NCBI GenBank assembly: GCA_918026815.1
Contig: CAKJVC010000001.1
Location: 310,001-374,000, forward strand
Length of the DNA: 64,000 nt
Direction of reading: 5' to 3'
Source: Chalara sp. BL73
Lineage: Eukaryota; Ascomycota; Leotiomycetes; Helotiales
Under the pieces are notes generated by a model. It was not told the origin of the DNA, searched no databases, and saw only the letters and a list, made by a program, of their open reading frames with translations. Shown one piece after another: positions 1 to 10,894 of the stretch. Within the stretch, counting starts at the first letter, position 1, and each line of letters begins with the position of its first letter. The position numbers and the translations under genes are program-made.

Positions 1-1079
1 CTTCAAACATATCGTCCCATGCCAACGAGACGCTTCCTTCTGTCAATGCCATTCTGATAGTATTTTAAAGGGACAGTTGACTACAATTATTCTCCTCACC
101 TTGCTCAGCTTAGTCTTAGTGAAATTTAGCTAGTGTACTTGTTTCTGATGCGAAGGATGTACCCAACGATCTTGGAATCATATCCATCAATAGGCTGACG
201 CAATCTTTATCTCCTCGATTGACACGGTGCAATTGTAGATTGAATCTCTTCGTTCTTGGCTTCCAAACCCTTGTGGAGTTATGAGCTTCAGAACCCACCA
301 ATGAATGTTCTTGACAGAATTACATTAGACAATACGGACATTGATTAAAGCAAGCTATTGGGACAGTTACAAGTACAAAAGGGAGATGCAAGACTTGACC
401 ACATGTTATGATAAGTACGGGAGACAGGGATCGGCATTACTACCTGTTTGCTTCACATTATAATAACTAGACTCCGCATTGTCACGTATTTGTTTCCTCT
501 TTGTTCGCTGTGCGCTACATCCCAAATGGAACTCAAATAATCTCACAAGACGGCCCTTCTATGTCCTCCCTCGTCTTATTTCTTATTAACCAAGACATTG
601 CCAAGGAGTACATTTGAAGAAATACTGGCGGCTTGAGAGACTATGATTGCATTTGAGTCATATGACATCATAGTTGCATACTACATGTATAAGCCTGTCA
701 TCCATATTTTGGGTAGTTCACCAGAAAGACAAATTTGGGCACTCTTTTGTGTGTCTCGTTCTCCAGAATTCCATTATTTCCGCTTGGCGTTTCTGGACAA
801 GATCTCGGCACACTACCGTGGTTTGCACGTGGCGAAGCCTGAGCAATAAATTGGCCCTTTCGTCAGGTAGTTTCTGGGCAGTGATTTTGTATAGGAGACT
901 TCGCATCTCTCCCGTTATCATTTTCAAAATGGACAACAGTGCTAATAAACTATCTTCAGCCGATATTAGAAGGTCAGATTGGAGGAATAAAAAGCTGTCA
1001 TTCCCGAAAAGCTTCCTTTATCTGACCTATGTACTGTTGGAAGAAGCTAATGGGATAAGCAAATCTCAATCCACTCATT
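1..1079. other. Intergenic, no gene supported
   Basis: AT-rich sequence. The open frames here are short, mostly lack ATG starts and resemble no protein family I recognise. The last part is presumably the promoter of the Bor1-like gene that starts at 1080. Confidence 0.5.
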
Positions 1080-2943
1080 ATGGCTCCCAAAAGCCTTGGG
1101 AATAGACACGAAGAGAGTCTTATAGAGAATATAACACTGAAAAACAAGCTAGAGAAATGGTTCGCTCGAGATGGCAGTCTTCGTCCATTTCGACTTCTCG
1201 AACAGGATATAAGGAATATCAGGATCCGGTATATCTCAGATTGGACAGCTTTCAGTCAGCTAGTATTTGCCAGCGCAGTTTATGTCTTCTTCACGAACAT
1301 CTTGCCTGGTATTACGTTTGCAAGTGATTTGTATGTCCTCACGGAAAAGACTTGGGGTACAATAGAGGTGGTATTTAGTACGGGCTTGGTGGCCTGATAT
1401 TTAGTCTGTGAGTGTGTGTCACTTCTGAACTTGGAGCAGGGACTAACACAGGTTTAGGTTCTCGATACAGCCATTAACAATCCTTGGTGTCACCGGGCCG
1501 TTCTCCGTGTTAGCTGAGAATATCTATGAACTATGTGAGCAATCTTTTCGTGTAAGTCGAACTCCTTTAAGAGGCGAGACCTAAGCTTATTTATCTCAGA
1601 TACAGTTTCTACCCTTCATGGCATGGTCGCTAATTCACTCGGCCTGGATGCATGTAAGTTTATCCTTCAATATCCACCAACAGCCAATACTAATACCAAG
1701 TAGTACCTTCTCGCAATTTTCAATGCTCACGACTACACAATGAACTACGTTACCACATTCTCCGCTGATATCTTTTCCCTACTCAACTCCATCATCTATT
1801 TCCATAAAGCCGTTCAAGAACTTGAACGTACCCATGCCTCTCTCATTTGCAGCATTCCTCTACTCAATTATAGGCTGCATCGGCACCTTCCTCGTCGCGG
1901 CCACTCTTTCAACAGCAAACTCATGGGCGCCGCTCTTTCATCGCTACATCCGCATGGGGCTCGCCGAGTATGCAGCAGCAATCTCCATAATCCTTTTTAT
2001 CGGCATCCCCCATATCGGAGAACTAGCCAGCCTCGATCGCCAAATGCTCACCGTTCAAACATCCTTTCGACCTTCGTCGCCCGATCGAACGGTCTTCTTC
2101 GTCCAATTCTGGGAGTTGCCTGTAAAATGGATATTTATTGCTATTATCCCTGGCGCTATTATCACTATCTTGTTCTATTTCGACCACGAGATTAGTAGTA
2201 TAATCTGTACGCTCCCCCGCTACGGGACCAAGAAACCCGGCGGTTTTGCCTGGGACATTGCATTACTAGGCACCACCACGGCCATTTGTGGGATCCTCGG
2301 GATTCCCCCTTCAAACGGGCTTCTCCCTCAAGCACCACTTCACTCTGAATCATTAATCCATACGGCCAAATTTGAGGAAGTGGTGCTAGATGATGATGGA
2401 GAGCAGAAAGTCGAGCATAGGGAACCTCAAGAAGTCTACGAACAGCGATGGTCGCCCTTCCTCCAAGCTAGTGGAATCCTACTCTTCCTCTCCCCGCCCT
2501 TCCAACACGTACTCGGTCTAACCCCCACAAGCGTCCTTGCAGGCCTCTTCCTGTTCATGGGCCAACAATCCCTGATCGTGAATCCTATTCTCCGTCGCCT
2601 CCTCTACTTACTCACCCCGCCTTCTGAATTACCACCATTGCCACCAGGGATAAACAGTTGGTGGAGCGTGCATAGCTATACGTTGGTGCAGGTCGTGATT
2701 ACGGGGGTCATATTTGGTGTTACGTTAACAGTCGCAGCACCAGCTTTTCCGGTAATAGTCATTGCATGTGTACCGGCGAGGCTATTAGTGATGAAGAAGA
2801 TATGGAGAAAGGAGACTCTGAGGTTTGTGGATGGGTGGGCTTGTAAGGAAGGGGCTCCCGAGGACGAAGAGGATAGAAGGGCCGTGGAGAACTTGGCGAA
2901 CGGTGATAGCCATGAAAAGAGTGTATTATCTGGTGAGGTTTGA
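1080..2943 (+). pseudogene. Bor1-like SLC4 anion (borate/bicarbonate) transporter, interrupted
   Basis: This is a fungal HCO3-transporter-family (SLC4, Bor1-like) membrane protein, which in yeast exports borate. Recognisable stretches include LRPFRLLEQDIRNI, FFTNILPGITFASDLYVL, LTILGVTGPFSVLAENIY and the long hydrophobic C-terminal half. Predicted introns are 1408-1451, 1552-1599 and 1654-1703; each starts GTRAGT, ends AG and rejoins conserved sequence. Two indels break the frame. Near 1386-1391 one base is missing: the frame reads TGLVA-stop where the next frame continues GLIFSL. Near 1837-1844 a TC unit appears lost from a TCTCTC run between THASL and SFAAFLY. Everything downstream to 2943 is open. 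The family call is secure. Whether this is a young pseudogene or an assembly error cannot be decided from sequence alone. ATG at 1080 is the natural start, followed closely by the conserved N-terminus. Confidence 0.8.
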
Positions 2944-3930
2944 GTGCCTTTTATTTAGGGAAACATTCGATCTTCTGAAAGGGAGGCGAAAAGTTCTTTG
3001 GACTAGAAGGAGGCACTAACCAAATATCATAGACAGTAGTAGATAGATGTAGATTTACTAAAATTTCCTCATTTAGTCCGCTTAGCTGACCACCAAACCT
3101 CTGCTGCAAATGGTTTAGTTTCCGGTTTTAATTGTAGAGCTTGACCACCCACACCAATGAATCAATTGAGACCTCTTGCTACCTGCGGCACTCAGCCCTT
3201 AACCCTTCACTTTTTACGGTCTGAGCAGTATTGTTTTGACTTACTGCACTCTCTAGCACCGGCACCAACGCTGTCCCCATCTTGCTCAAAGTTTCCGTCT
3301 TTTCTCGCCACCACGAAAGTACGCTCACAAAATGAACAAAATTAGTAATTATTGCCTCTCGCTCCGTAGGCCTACGCTCGCCTGACCCGGCCGCCTATCT
3401 GGGTAATTCACCTTTCCATACAGACATACTTTTTGGGCGTGTGCCCGTAATTCTAGTAATGGAGAACCCACAACCCTCTTTCGCGGCCCCCCTTCCACTG
3501 CCCATATATCTTCAGCTCCACCTAAATAGACAAACTCCTAGCCCAACTTACTGCCGCGATCGGTAGTGCCGGGGGTGGACATCTGTTGCTGCTGAAATGC
3601 GCCCCCAAAGGGAGAACGTGGAATCATATCGCGGGTTTTGGTACAACATTCAAAGGTGCACATGCTACGTAGTCTGTTCTACGTCATAAGGCGAATTTCG
3701 AGTCAGTGTTTTTATGTTTACCGCGAGGACGGGTCGACTAAGAAGGAGTGGCAAGCTTTGAATGGGGCAGGCTCCGTCCAATTGCAGGAAACGTGGAGGG
3801 CTAGACGGAGCGTAATTGTGGGTTAGATGCGTCTAGCCATGGTGATTCGACAAAGAAAATTCCCGAAAGATTCGTGAATCGTATCTGTTTGCAGGCTAGG
3901 ATATCTATACATTATAAATAAGCCGATATT
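2944..3930. other. Intergenic between convergent genes
   Basis: This lies between the 3' ends of the Bor1-like gene and the GH13 gene. The frames at 3157-3345 and 3638-3826 are short, show no family resemblance and have no convincing splice partners. Nothing else is seen. Confidence 0.5.
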
Positions 3931-5745
3931 TTACCAGTTACAGAAAACGACGCCCCCATAAGCTTTAAGCTCTATACCTTCCCTGCCGAACGATTCGTTC
4001 TTGTCACCACCGATCAACTTCTGCCATCCAGCATAATCCTTCACCCCAAATGGCAATTTCTTATCCGAGAAATTCAGCAATACCAAGGCTTTCTTCTGAC
4101 CAGTATAATCCGTCATCGTATAGGCAAATACATCCTTCCCACTCTTCGCCACATCCAACATCTCAAATGTGCCGTAGACAAACACATCTTGTTCCTTCCT
4201 TCTCAACGCCAGCATTTCCTTCCAATATGAGAGGACGCTATCTTTGTCATCGATTTGGCCAGCAACATTCCACTTCTGATAATCGTCATTAACCCTCATC
4301 CACGGTTTTCCCTTCGAGAACCCAGAATTGGGCGAAGCATCCCACTGCATAGGCAACCTCCCATTATCTCTCGCCTTCCTTCTTAGCTCCTTCATCACAT
4401 CCGACATATCTGCTCCTTCGCCTCTTTGCTTGAGGATTGCGAGGTAGGCGTTTCGTCCCTCCACATCAACATAATCCTCAATGCCCCAACTCTCCGGGAC
4501 ATTCGCCATCCCGATCTCCTGCCCCTGCAGCAAAAACAGCGTCCCACTCAACGTCCCCATATACGTAGCTAGCATCTTCGCGGCCGTAGCACGGTACTCC
4601 GGCAGATCGGATGCATAGCGTGAGAGTGAGCGACCGCTGTCGTGGTTATCCATGTACACTGAATTCCAGCCGTCGATTTTGGGCATCATCGTTTGCCACT
4701 TCTTTGTAATATCGCGCAGGGTTTGGAGCTGGAATTCCCCGAGACCGTATTTTGACGATGGGCCGAAATCCATGTCTACAATATCGCCTGTGAAGAGCAT
4801 ATTCAGCTCATGGCGATCTTTAGCGACGTATTCCGAGACGCTCTTTTCGTCTTCTGTGAATCCGAGCTCGCCGACGGTCATGCAGTCGTATTTATCGAAA
4901 ACTTGTGTTCGCATCTCCTTCATATACTCGTGCATTCTCGGTCCAGAAGCAAAATACAGCGCTCCAGATTGGAATTCAGAATCCGGGTTGGTGACAGAGG
5001 CGTTGGGGAGATCAGGGTGTTTGGACATGAGGTTCATAGAGTCGATTCGGTAACCGTCGACTCCTTTGTCGAGCCAAAAGACCATGTCATCGTACGTGGC
5101 GCGGCGCATGGAGTCGTCCGCCCAGTTGAGGTCGGGCTGTGAGGGGAGGAAGAGGGAGAGGTAGTATTGCTGGGTTGGTTCGTCCCATGTCCATGCTGAA
5201 CCACCGAATATTGATGCCCAGTTATTTGGCGGTTTTCGCCGGCCATTTGAATCGAATTTTGGATCTCGCCAGAAATACCAATCTCTCTTCGCATTCGTTC
5301 TACTATTCCTGCTCTCTTTAAACCATTCATGTTGATCACTCGTGTGATTCACTACTAAATCTAACAATATCCTAATTCCCCGTTCATGCAAACCTTTAAT
5401 CAGCTGTTCCACGTGCTCAACGTTTCCGTATGGTTCGTGTATTGTGCGATAGTCGGCGACATCGTAACCCATGTCGTTTTGGGGCGATTTGAAAATGGGC
5501 GAGAGCCATATTGTGTCAACGTTGAGAGATTTGATGTAGTTGAGCTTGGAGAGGATGCCGGGGAGGTCGCCGTAGCCGTCGCCATTGGAGTCGAGGAAGG
5601 AGGCGGGGTAAATTTGGTAGATTACTGCTTCTTTCCACCAGGCTTTTTCTGGGGCGTGGATGGTCATTATAGACTGGAAATTGTTAGCAATAGGCATTAG
5701 AAGAAGGGTGTTGTAGGTGATACTTGCCTGTTCAATGCTGCCCAT
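3931..5745 (-). CDS. GH13 alpha-glucosidase (maltase/isomaltase type)
   Basis: An intracellular-type GH13 enzyme of the yeast MAL/IMA kind, expected to hydrolyse maltose-, isomaltose- or sucrose-like alpha-glucosides; no signal peptide is visible. The N-terminus WWKEAVIYQIYP and the region DLVVNHTSD are classical. In the spliced numbering the catalytic residues are nucleophile D217 (GYRIDS), acid/base E275 (TVGELGF) and D351 (DNHDSG). ATG at 5745 opens exon 5728-5745 (MGSIEQ). A 54-nt GC-AG intron at 5674-5727 (CAG|GCAAGT, branch CTAAC, ending CCAG) then leads to exon 3931-5673. The intron is a multiple of three with no stop, so an unspliced reading adds 18 residues. Spliced length is 586 residues, normal for the family. 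It is the leftmost member of a sugar block with the GH32 remnant, sugar transporter and Zn2Cys6 regulator. Ser follows the nucleophile, where yeast maltases have Thr and isomaltases Val. Confidence 0.93.
   Translation of the reverse strand: MGSIEQASITYNTLLLMPIANNFQSIMTIHAPEKAWWKEAVIYQIYPASFLDSNGDGYGDLPGILSKLNYIKSLNVDTIWLSPIFKSPQNDMGYDVADYRTIHEPYGNVEHVEQLIKGLHERGIRILLDLVVNHTSDQHEWFKESRNSRTNAKRDWYFWRDPKFDSNGRRKPPNNWASIFGGSAWTWDEPTQQYYLSLFLPSQPDLNWADDSMRRATYDDMVFWLDKGVDGYRIDSMNLMSKHPDLPNASVTNPDSEFQSGALYFASGPRMHEYMKEMRTQVFDKYDCMTVGELGFTEDEKSVSEYVAKDRHELNMLFTGDIVDMDFGPSSKYGLGEFQLQTLRDITKKWQTMMPKIDGWNSVYMDNHDSGRSLSRYASDLPEYRATAAKMLATYMGTLSGTLFLLQGQEIGMANVPESWGIEDYVDVEGRNAYLAILKQRGEGADMSDVMKELRRKARDNGRLPMQWDASPNSGFSKGKPWMRVNDDYQKWNVAGQIDDKDSVLSYWKEMLALRRKEQDVFVYGTFEMLDVAKSGKDVFAYTMTDYTGQKKALVLLNFSDKKLPFGVKDYAGWQKLIGGDKNESFGREGIELKAYGGVVFCNW
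5674..5727 (-). other. Predicted GC-AG intron in the GH13 gene
   Basis: The 5' site is CAG|GCAAGT, the standard context for rare GC-AG introns. A GCTAAC branch site lies about 14 nt before the terminal AG. The 54-nt length is typical of this window. Removing it joins MGSIEQ directly to SIMTIHAPEKAWW in phase 0. Confidence 0.7.
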
Positions 5746-6595
5746 TATAAAACGTCAGTATAATGTAACATGGGATCGAGAAAAAGAAAGATGATGGGGG
5801 AAACTTCGTTTTGAAAAAAGACTTACTTGAAGATATATCTCAATCTCCATTCTATCTTACTATATTGGAAATCATTTCCCGGTTCAAAAGACCTTGGTAT
5901 GTCGTGACAGCGAAAGTTCCACCGATGGCTGTAAGTGAAATGTTCCTTCCCGGTGAAATTTTCGGCTGAATTCCCATCCCCCAGAAGAGCAATTTGATAG
6001 CATCCGATTTTGTGCCTTGTCCAAGGATCTGGGTTTGGAGAAGTAGTGAAGCCACATGTTGGGGTGAAGTGCATACTGGGGAGCGGGTTCGGTTGATATC
6101 ATCGGGCGAATTTTGAGGGATGAAGTTTCACTAGATGGCTTGAATGGTTGACTTTTGATTCGATGAAAATGGAATGGAAATGGTGAGTCTTAGTCTGCGG
6201 GAAGGTAGCCCACTCTGGCAACGTGTATATGGGGAACTAAAGCTGGTGGCGCCGCGAAAGTTCATGTGGGCTGGGTTTGTAACTTGAAGTTCGCTCTACT
6301 CTGGACGGCGTGTACTTGGCCGAAACCTCAGGGTATACGACATTGCGACCCATATTGGCGAAAATCGTCTCGGATCAGAGTATTCTTTTTGAACTGAGCG
6401 AGATGTGTGAGTAAGTCTCCGAGGGAGACTTCTTGGGCTGTAACAAAGAGGTGCGAGAAGACAATATGTTGAAGACATTTCAATTGTTCTAATTTCTAGT
6501 TGTATTCCAAAGGCCAAGCTTGTTGTCCATTCCTCTAAAAGGAACTCATACTCCTTCGAGAGAACGTTCTACATAGGCATATCTTAGAAAACTAA
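5746..6595. other. Intergenic between GH13 gene and GH32 remnant
   Basis: This holds the presumed GH13 promoter (minus strand) and the 3' flank of the GH32 remnant. Three overlapping minus-strand frames at 5823-6102 resemble nothing known. No further feature is seen. Confidence 0.45.
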
Positions 6596-8297
6596 TCACG
6601 CACAAACAGCAGCTCGTGGAATAACTTCCTCGTGCAACGCCGCTTTCTCCTTCCGCTCTTCGAAAACCATGATACCATTCTCTACAATCTCCGCAATTGC
6701 GGGCTTCTCTGTTCTCAAGGACCGAACATCTTTGTGTCCTTTCCAACAATGGAACACCACATTTTCCGTGCCAGATCCTCCAAAGTAGTATGATGCGCCA
6801 ACCGGAGTTGCAAGACTTGGGTATATTCTTGAGGTTAAGGCAAATCTATCATCCTCAAATACCTCAACGACAGAATTGTCAACAAAGATTTGGATCGTGA
6901 GGTCCTCACCAGGGAGAATTCTGAAGTGACCGGAATCTTCTGAGTCTGTGTCAAGGTTTTGGAGAGACGATTTCCTTCTGTCCACGATGATACGGCCTTC
7001 CCAGACGCCGAAGATGATTTTTGTGACTTCTTCATATGACGGTGACTGCCGAACGTTAAATATGAATTTCTCGGATCCATCTATGTTCCTAAAAATCAGC
7101 TTTCACTTCGAAGTTGTCTGAACGAAGTCGGCTGAACTCCAGCAGCGAGGTGATCTTGTTGCTTCTCAATCGTGAGACTTGTGGAGCTGATCGTATGCCA
7201 AGAGTTGTCATTGTTCCGGATTTGTGGTTGACATTCCAGATATCATCATTTAGAACGGCTTAAGAAGTTGGTGTCGATATTTCGAAGAGCTCTCGTGGGT
7301 GTCCCAGACATCCGGCCCATGCCTGTTCTTTGACGACTTTGGGTTTTGCGGCCTCATCTGCCCAACTGAGTTGAAGCGGCCGGTCTTCCTCACCACGGAA
7401 AAGGTGAATTGCATATAATATTCCATAATCAATCATTCCGTGGCTGGTAATCTTGAACCTTGGTTTCCCATTCTCAAGCACGAAGTCTCCGCCGAGCCAC
7501 AAGGTGCAGTGACTATTGTGGCGTTTGCTGTCGAAATCTTCCTCGGCTCCGACAGCAATGTAGTTTCTTTCGCCAATGCTGAAGAAGCTTGCGCGCTCGA
7601 AATTCTTTCTCCACTTGAAATCGCTGGGTGGAGAAACTAGAGCGCCAACTTGCACGTCCAGAATTGTTGACTGGAAGTCCCAATCAAGTAGATTGTTTGA
7701 TGAGTATAGGTGAAGGTGTGAACCGCATTGCTTCTCGCCGGACGCAGTCATCATGTAGTCCGTCGTCCCATCAATGCCAAGCAACTTGGAAAGATTTGGC
7801 CATCTCGACACGAAGGGGTCTCGCCAACCAGTAGTCAACTCTTTTTTCGGTGGGTTCGAAAGAAGAGGGTTGCTCTCATAACGATGCCACGATCTACCAA
7901 AGTCTGTAGAGAATGCGACTAATTGAGATTCACATCCCTCAAGATATTCTTTTGACCAGTGAATAGGCAGAGCTGAAATATTTGTATAGAACAAGAACAA
8001 GACTCTCTTCTCATCAATAAGTCTCGAAATGGTCGAACCAGGGAAGACTCCAAGTGAACCGTATGATGTGGCGGTGCCATTCCTTATCGGAGGGGGTGCA
8101 ATCTTCTCAGGTGATGAGATCTTTGCTCTTCGCCATTCCCCAGGCGCAGTCCCCCCCCTTCGTGAGCTCCAGGGGCTCCATTGGTAACAGAAGAGGTATT
8201 ATCGTGTCTCAGGAACGTATACCGCACCGCATGGGTCATTTGACCAAGAGTGCGGAGCTATGAAGTGGGACGTTGGCCGAAATCGAGTAAAAGACAT
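6596..8297 (-). pseudogene. GH32 beta-fructofuranosidase (invertase/fructanase-like), multiply broken
   Basis: GH32 enzymes release fructose from sucrose or fructans. The expected order survives across three frames: start MSFTRFRPTSHFIAP (ATG 8297), nucleophile motif SWSNDPCG, GWRDPF (the RDP motif), KNFERASFF (around the catalytic Glu), WAGCLGHPRELF, and the C-terminal beta-sandwich NSVVEVFEDDRFALTSRIYP. Lesions are several: TAA at 8199-8201; frame loss around an eight-base G run (8151-8158); TGA at 8107-8109 where the family has Trp after DLIT; a further frame change near 8070-8100; TAA at 7260-7262; and one extra T in a T5 run (7091-7095) just before NIDGSEKFIFNVRQ. This many independent lesions, substitutions included, fits a true pseudogene better than read error. 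It sits between an intact GH13 gene and an intact transporter, so the loss is specific to this gene. Confidence 0.9.
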
Positions 8298-9267
8298 GAT
8301 TTGCAGTAGAGTTGATATGGCTTGCAAAGTTTCGTAAATTATATGGCGAAATACTGAATCAAAGTCAAGAAGTATCTGATTTCGGTCGTTATATGGAGTA
8401 TTGATCTTTGAGCAGCTCAATTTCGTGGAAATAATGTAAATGAAGTAGGCTCGAAGAAGAATTTGTTGAAAAGATCCAGGAGTGATCAGAGAACGAGAAA
8501 ATACATGCGAAGAACTTTAGGAGAGAGTTAACGTGTTGATGCATATCACTAAAGAGACACGCCTAAGGAAAGCAATGCACCTTACTGGCCAACGAAAATC
8601 CGAGCAAGTTTTGGATGAATATTATGTCCATCCAATGACAATTCAACCAACAAATTCGAGTACAGCAAGGCAGCGCGATATTTTGGCAGTATTTCTGCCA
8701 CCGTCAGCCTCTATCAAATGAGCTTGTGGCTGCATCTCGTCTTGTGGCTTGAACCGCCAGGTGGCTAATTAGTTTTCAGCGAGAATTTTAGCACGCTAGA
8801 ACTATTGCCCGATGGCAAGTTACTGAACAATCGGGTTCGTAGATCTTTGCTGAAAATTCACCCTATTCGTCGGTCGTTTCGGGTCTTCTAGAGGGATTAA
8901 AATGCCAAAACGAGGGGCAAATGTTAGGCCAAGCAACTACTGGACGACCAACCATTGCAGGTCTGAGAGCATCTCCAAACTCCATACTCCATACCCCAAA
9001 ACTCGCCCCAGATGCAGAGATGGCAGGATCTAGCAGTGCTTCTAGGAAAGTTAAAGAATATATATAACTCTCCTCCTCGTCTAATATTGTACTAATCGAC
9101 ATAATGGTTAAACACCTTCTCTCATCTCCTTAATCCCTCTCTTTAGGTTTCTGCTCTTCAAACACCCTCCCTCAAGTCGCTTCGAAATGGAGCTGAAAAA
9201 TATTATGGAAGGTGCGGCCGTTTAGGTAATCAATATCGCTGTTGATGGGGAGAAGAGGTCGGAAATC
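8298..9267. other. Divergent intergenic region: GH32 remnant / sugar transporter
   Basis: A shared upstream region for the minus-strand GH32 remnant and the plus-strand transporter. It holds a TATA-like stretch at 9056-9069, followed by a pyrimidine-rich leader (about 9068-9180) typical of fungal transcription starts. No gene is supported. Confidence 0.5.
9056..9069 (+). promoter_or_regulatory. TATA-like element of the sugar transporter gene
   Basis: GAATATATATAACT lies about 200 nt before the transporter ATG and is directly followed by CTCTCCTCCTCGTC. This TATA-then-pyrimidine arrangement is common in strongly regulated fungal promoters. Assignment is by pattern only. Confidence 0.35.
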
Positions 9268-10894
9268 ATGAACCGCGAGAACGCTGATATTGAAACAAGA
9301 TCCGCCAGCAAGATCCCCGTATCTGCTGATCTGACACCAAAGGAACAATATCAACAATTATGGGCAAACCTGAAGATAGAAAGGCGATTTGTTCTCTGGT
9401 CCCTGTATGTCATGGCTCTCGTCTTCGGATGGGGCTATGACGCCGGTCTCTCAGGTGTTGCAATTGCATTCCCTGAATTCCGAGAGGTTTATGGAAAATA
9501 CTACGCTGAGGGAGATCAGTTTGTTATTCCCGCACTTTGGCAATCACTTTGGAATGCTGCTTCCACTATCGGTCAAGTATTTGGCGCCTTCCTTGTTGGA
9601 CAATTCGCCGATTATACCGGACGTCGCCCAATCTTCTACCTCGCTGTCATCCTTTCCCTCGCGGCATCATTTGCCTTGGTCTTCGCACCAAATCTTCCAG
9701 TCCTTTTTGTTTCGAAGCTCCTGTTGGGATTCTCTGTGGGATTCTCAACCGCCACACCACCCCTCTATGTCACCGAGAACGCTCCTGCCAAACTTCGAAG
9801 CACTTTGTCCTCTCTCACCAACGTTATCATTGTTTTGGGATTCTTCTTGTCATCTCTCACTGGCTTCGGTGCGTCGAAGATTTCCGGACAATGGAGTTAT
9901 CGTCTTGCGTTCGTCATGACTTTCCTCGTTCCTGGTCTCTTCCTCATCGGCCTTCCTTTCTTGCCTGAGTCTCCTGTTTGGTACATAAAGAAAGGTCGCG
10001 AACAGGATGCTCGTAAGGCTATTGTCAGACTCTTTGGCGCCAACCACGACGTTGAAGAGAGAGTATCCATCATCAAGAAGGAGTTGGAAATGGAGAGTGG
10101 TAACACTCACAATGGAAGCCAGACCAGCTGGAAGGCAATATTTTCCAAGGAACACCGTACCCGCACACTCGTCGCAGTCCTTGGTCTTCAATCGCAGAAC
10201 TTTTCCGGTGGTTATTTCGCAAACACCTACCAAACTTACTACTTCGAATTAATCGGACAAAAAGATCCATTCGGATTGACCGCTATCTCATCTACTCTCC
10301 AGTTTCTCTCTAACTGTGTGTCCGTCTGCGTTTCTGATGTTCTCCCTCGCCGAAAGGCACTCGTCGGAGGTGGAACTCTTCTCTGCTTCTGGTCTATCAT
10401 CATTGCAGGAACATCCATGGCTAGCAGGACCAACACAGCTGCAAACACCGCACTTCTTGCTTTCATGATTACCTGGTCAATTCTGTACACTGGTACCGTT
10501 GGATGTTTCGGATGGGCTGTTGCACAAGAAACAGCTTCTCAATCTACTCGTCCAAAAACCATTTCTTTCACCGTTGTTTGCCAACAACTGACCGGTAAGT
10601 CATCATCAACCCCAGCTTCACCGTACCCTGATTCTAATAATATTCCTAGCTCTCCTTCTCTCATCCATCTTCCCATACTTCATCAACCCAGATCAATTGA
10701 ATTGGGGGGGCAAGATCATGTTCCTTTTCGTGGGAGCTGAAATCTTTATCTTGGCCGGTCTCTACTTCTTCCAGCCTGAGACCAAGAACAGGACATATGG
10801 TGACATTGATGTTCTATATGCCGCCAAAATCTCACCAAGAAAGTTCAGACAGTACATTGTTGACGATGGAGTTGTGATGAAGAAGCAGGCGTAA
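9268..10894 (+). CDS. MFS sugar transporter (SP family, hexose/alpha-glucoside type)
   Basis: A plasma-membrane sugar:proton symporter-type protein with 12 predicted helices. Family motifs are FGWGYDAGLSG in helix 1, DYTGRRPI after helix 2, LPESPVWYIKKGR after helix 6 and QPETKNRTYGDID at the C-terminal end (the PETK signature). Exon 1 is 9268-10594 and exon 2 is 10650-10894. The 55-nt intron (GTAAGT...CCTAG) splits an Ala codon in phase 1 and joins CQQLTG to ALLLSSIFPYFINPDQLNWGG. Total 523 residues, normal for the family. ATG 9268 is followed by about 40 hydrophilic residues, as usual for the cytosolic tail. Its place between glycosidase genes and a Zn2Cys6 regulator suggests import of the sugar those enzymes hydrolyse. 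The substrate cannot be read from sequence, though alpha-glucosides are the natural guess. Confidence 0.9.

Noticed and set aside
7260..8000. A stand-alone 246-residue glycosidase gene
   Set aside because: It starts within the GH32 domain, lacks the NDP motif and the beta-sandwich, and both missing parts lie next to it in other frames. It is part of one broken gene.
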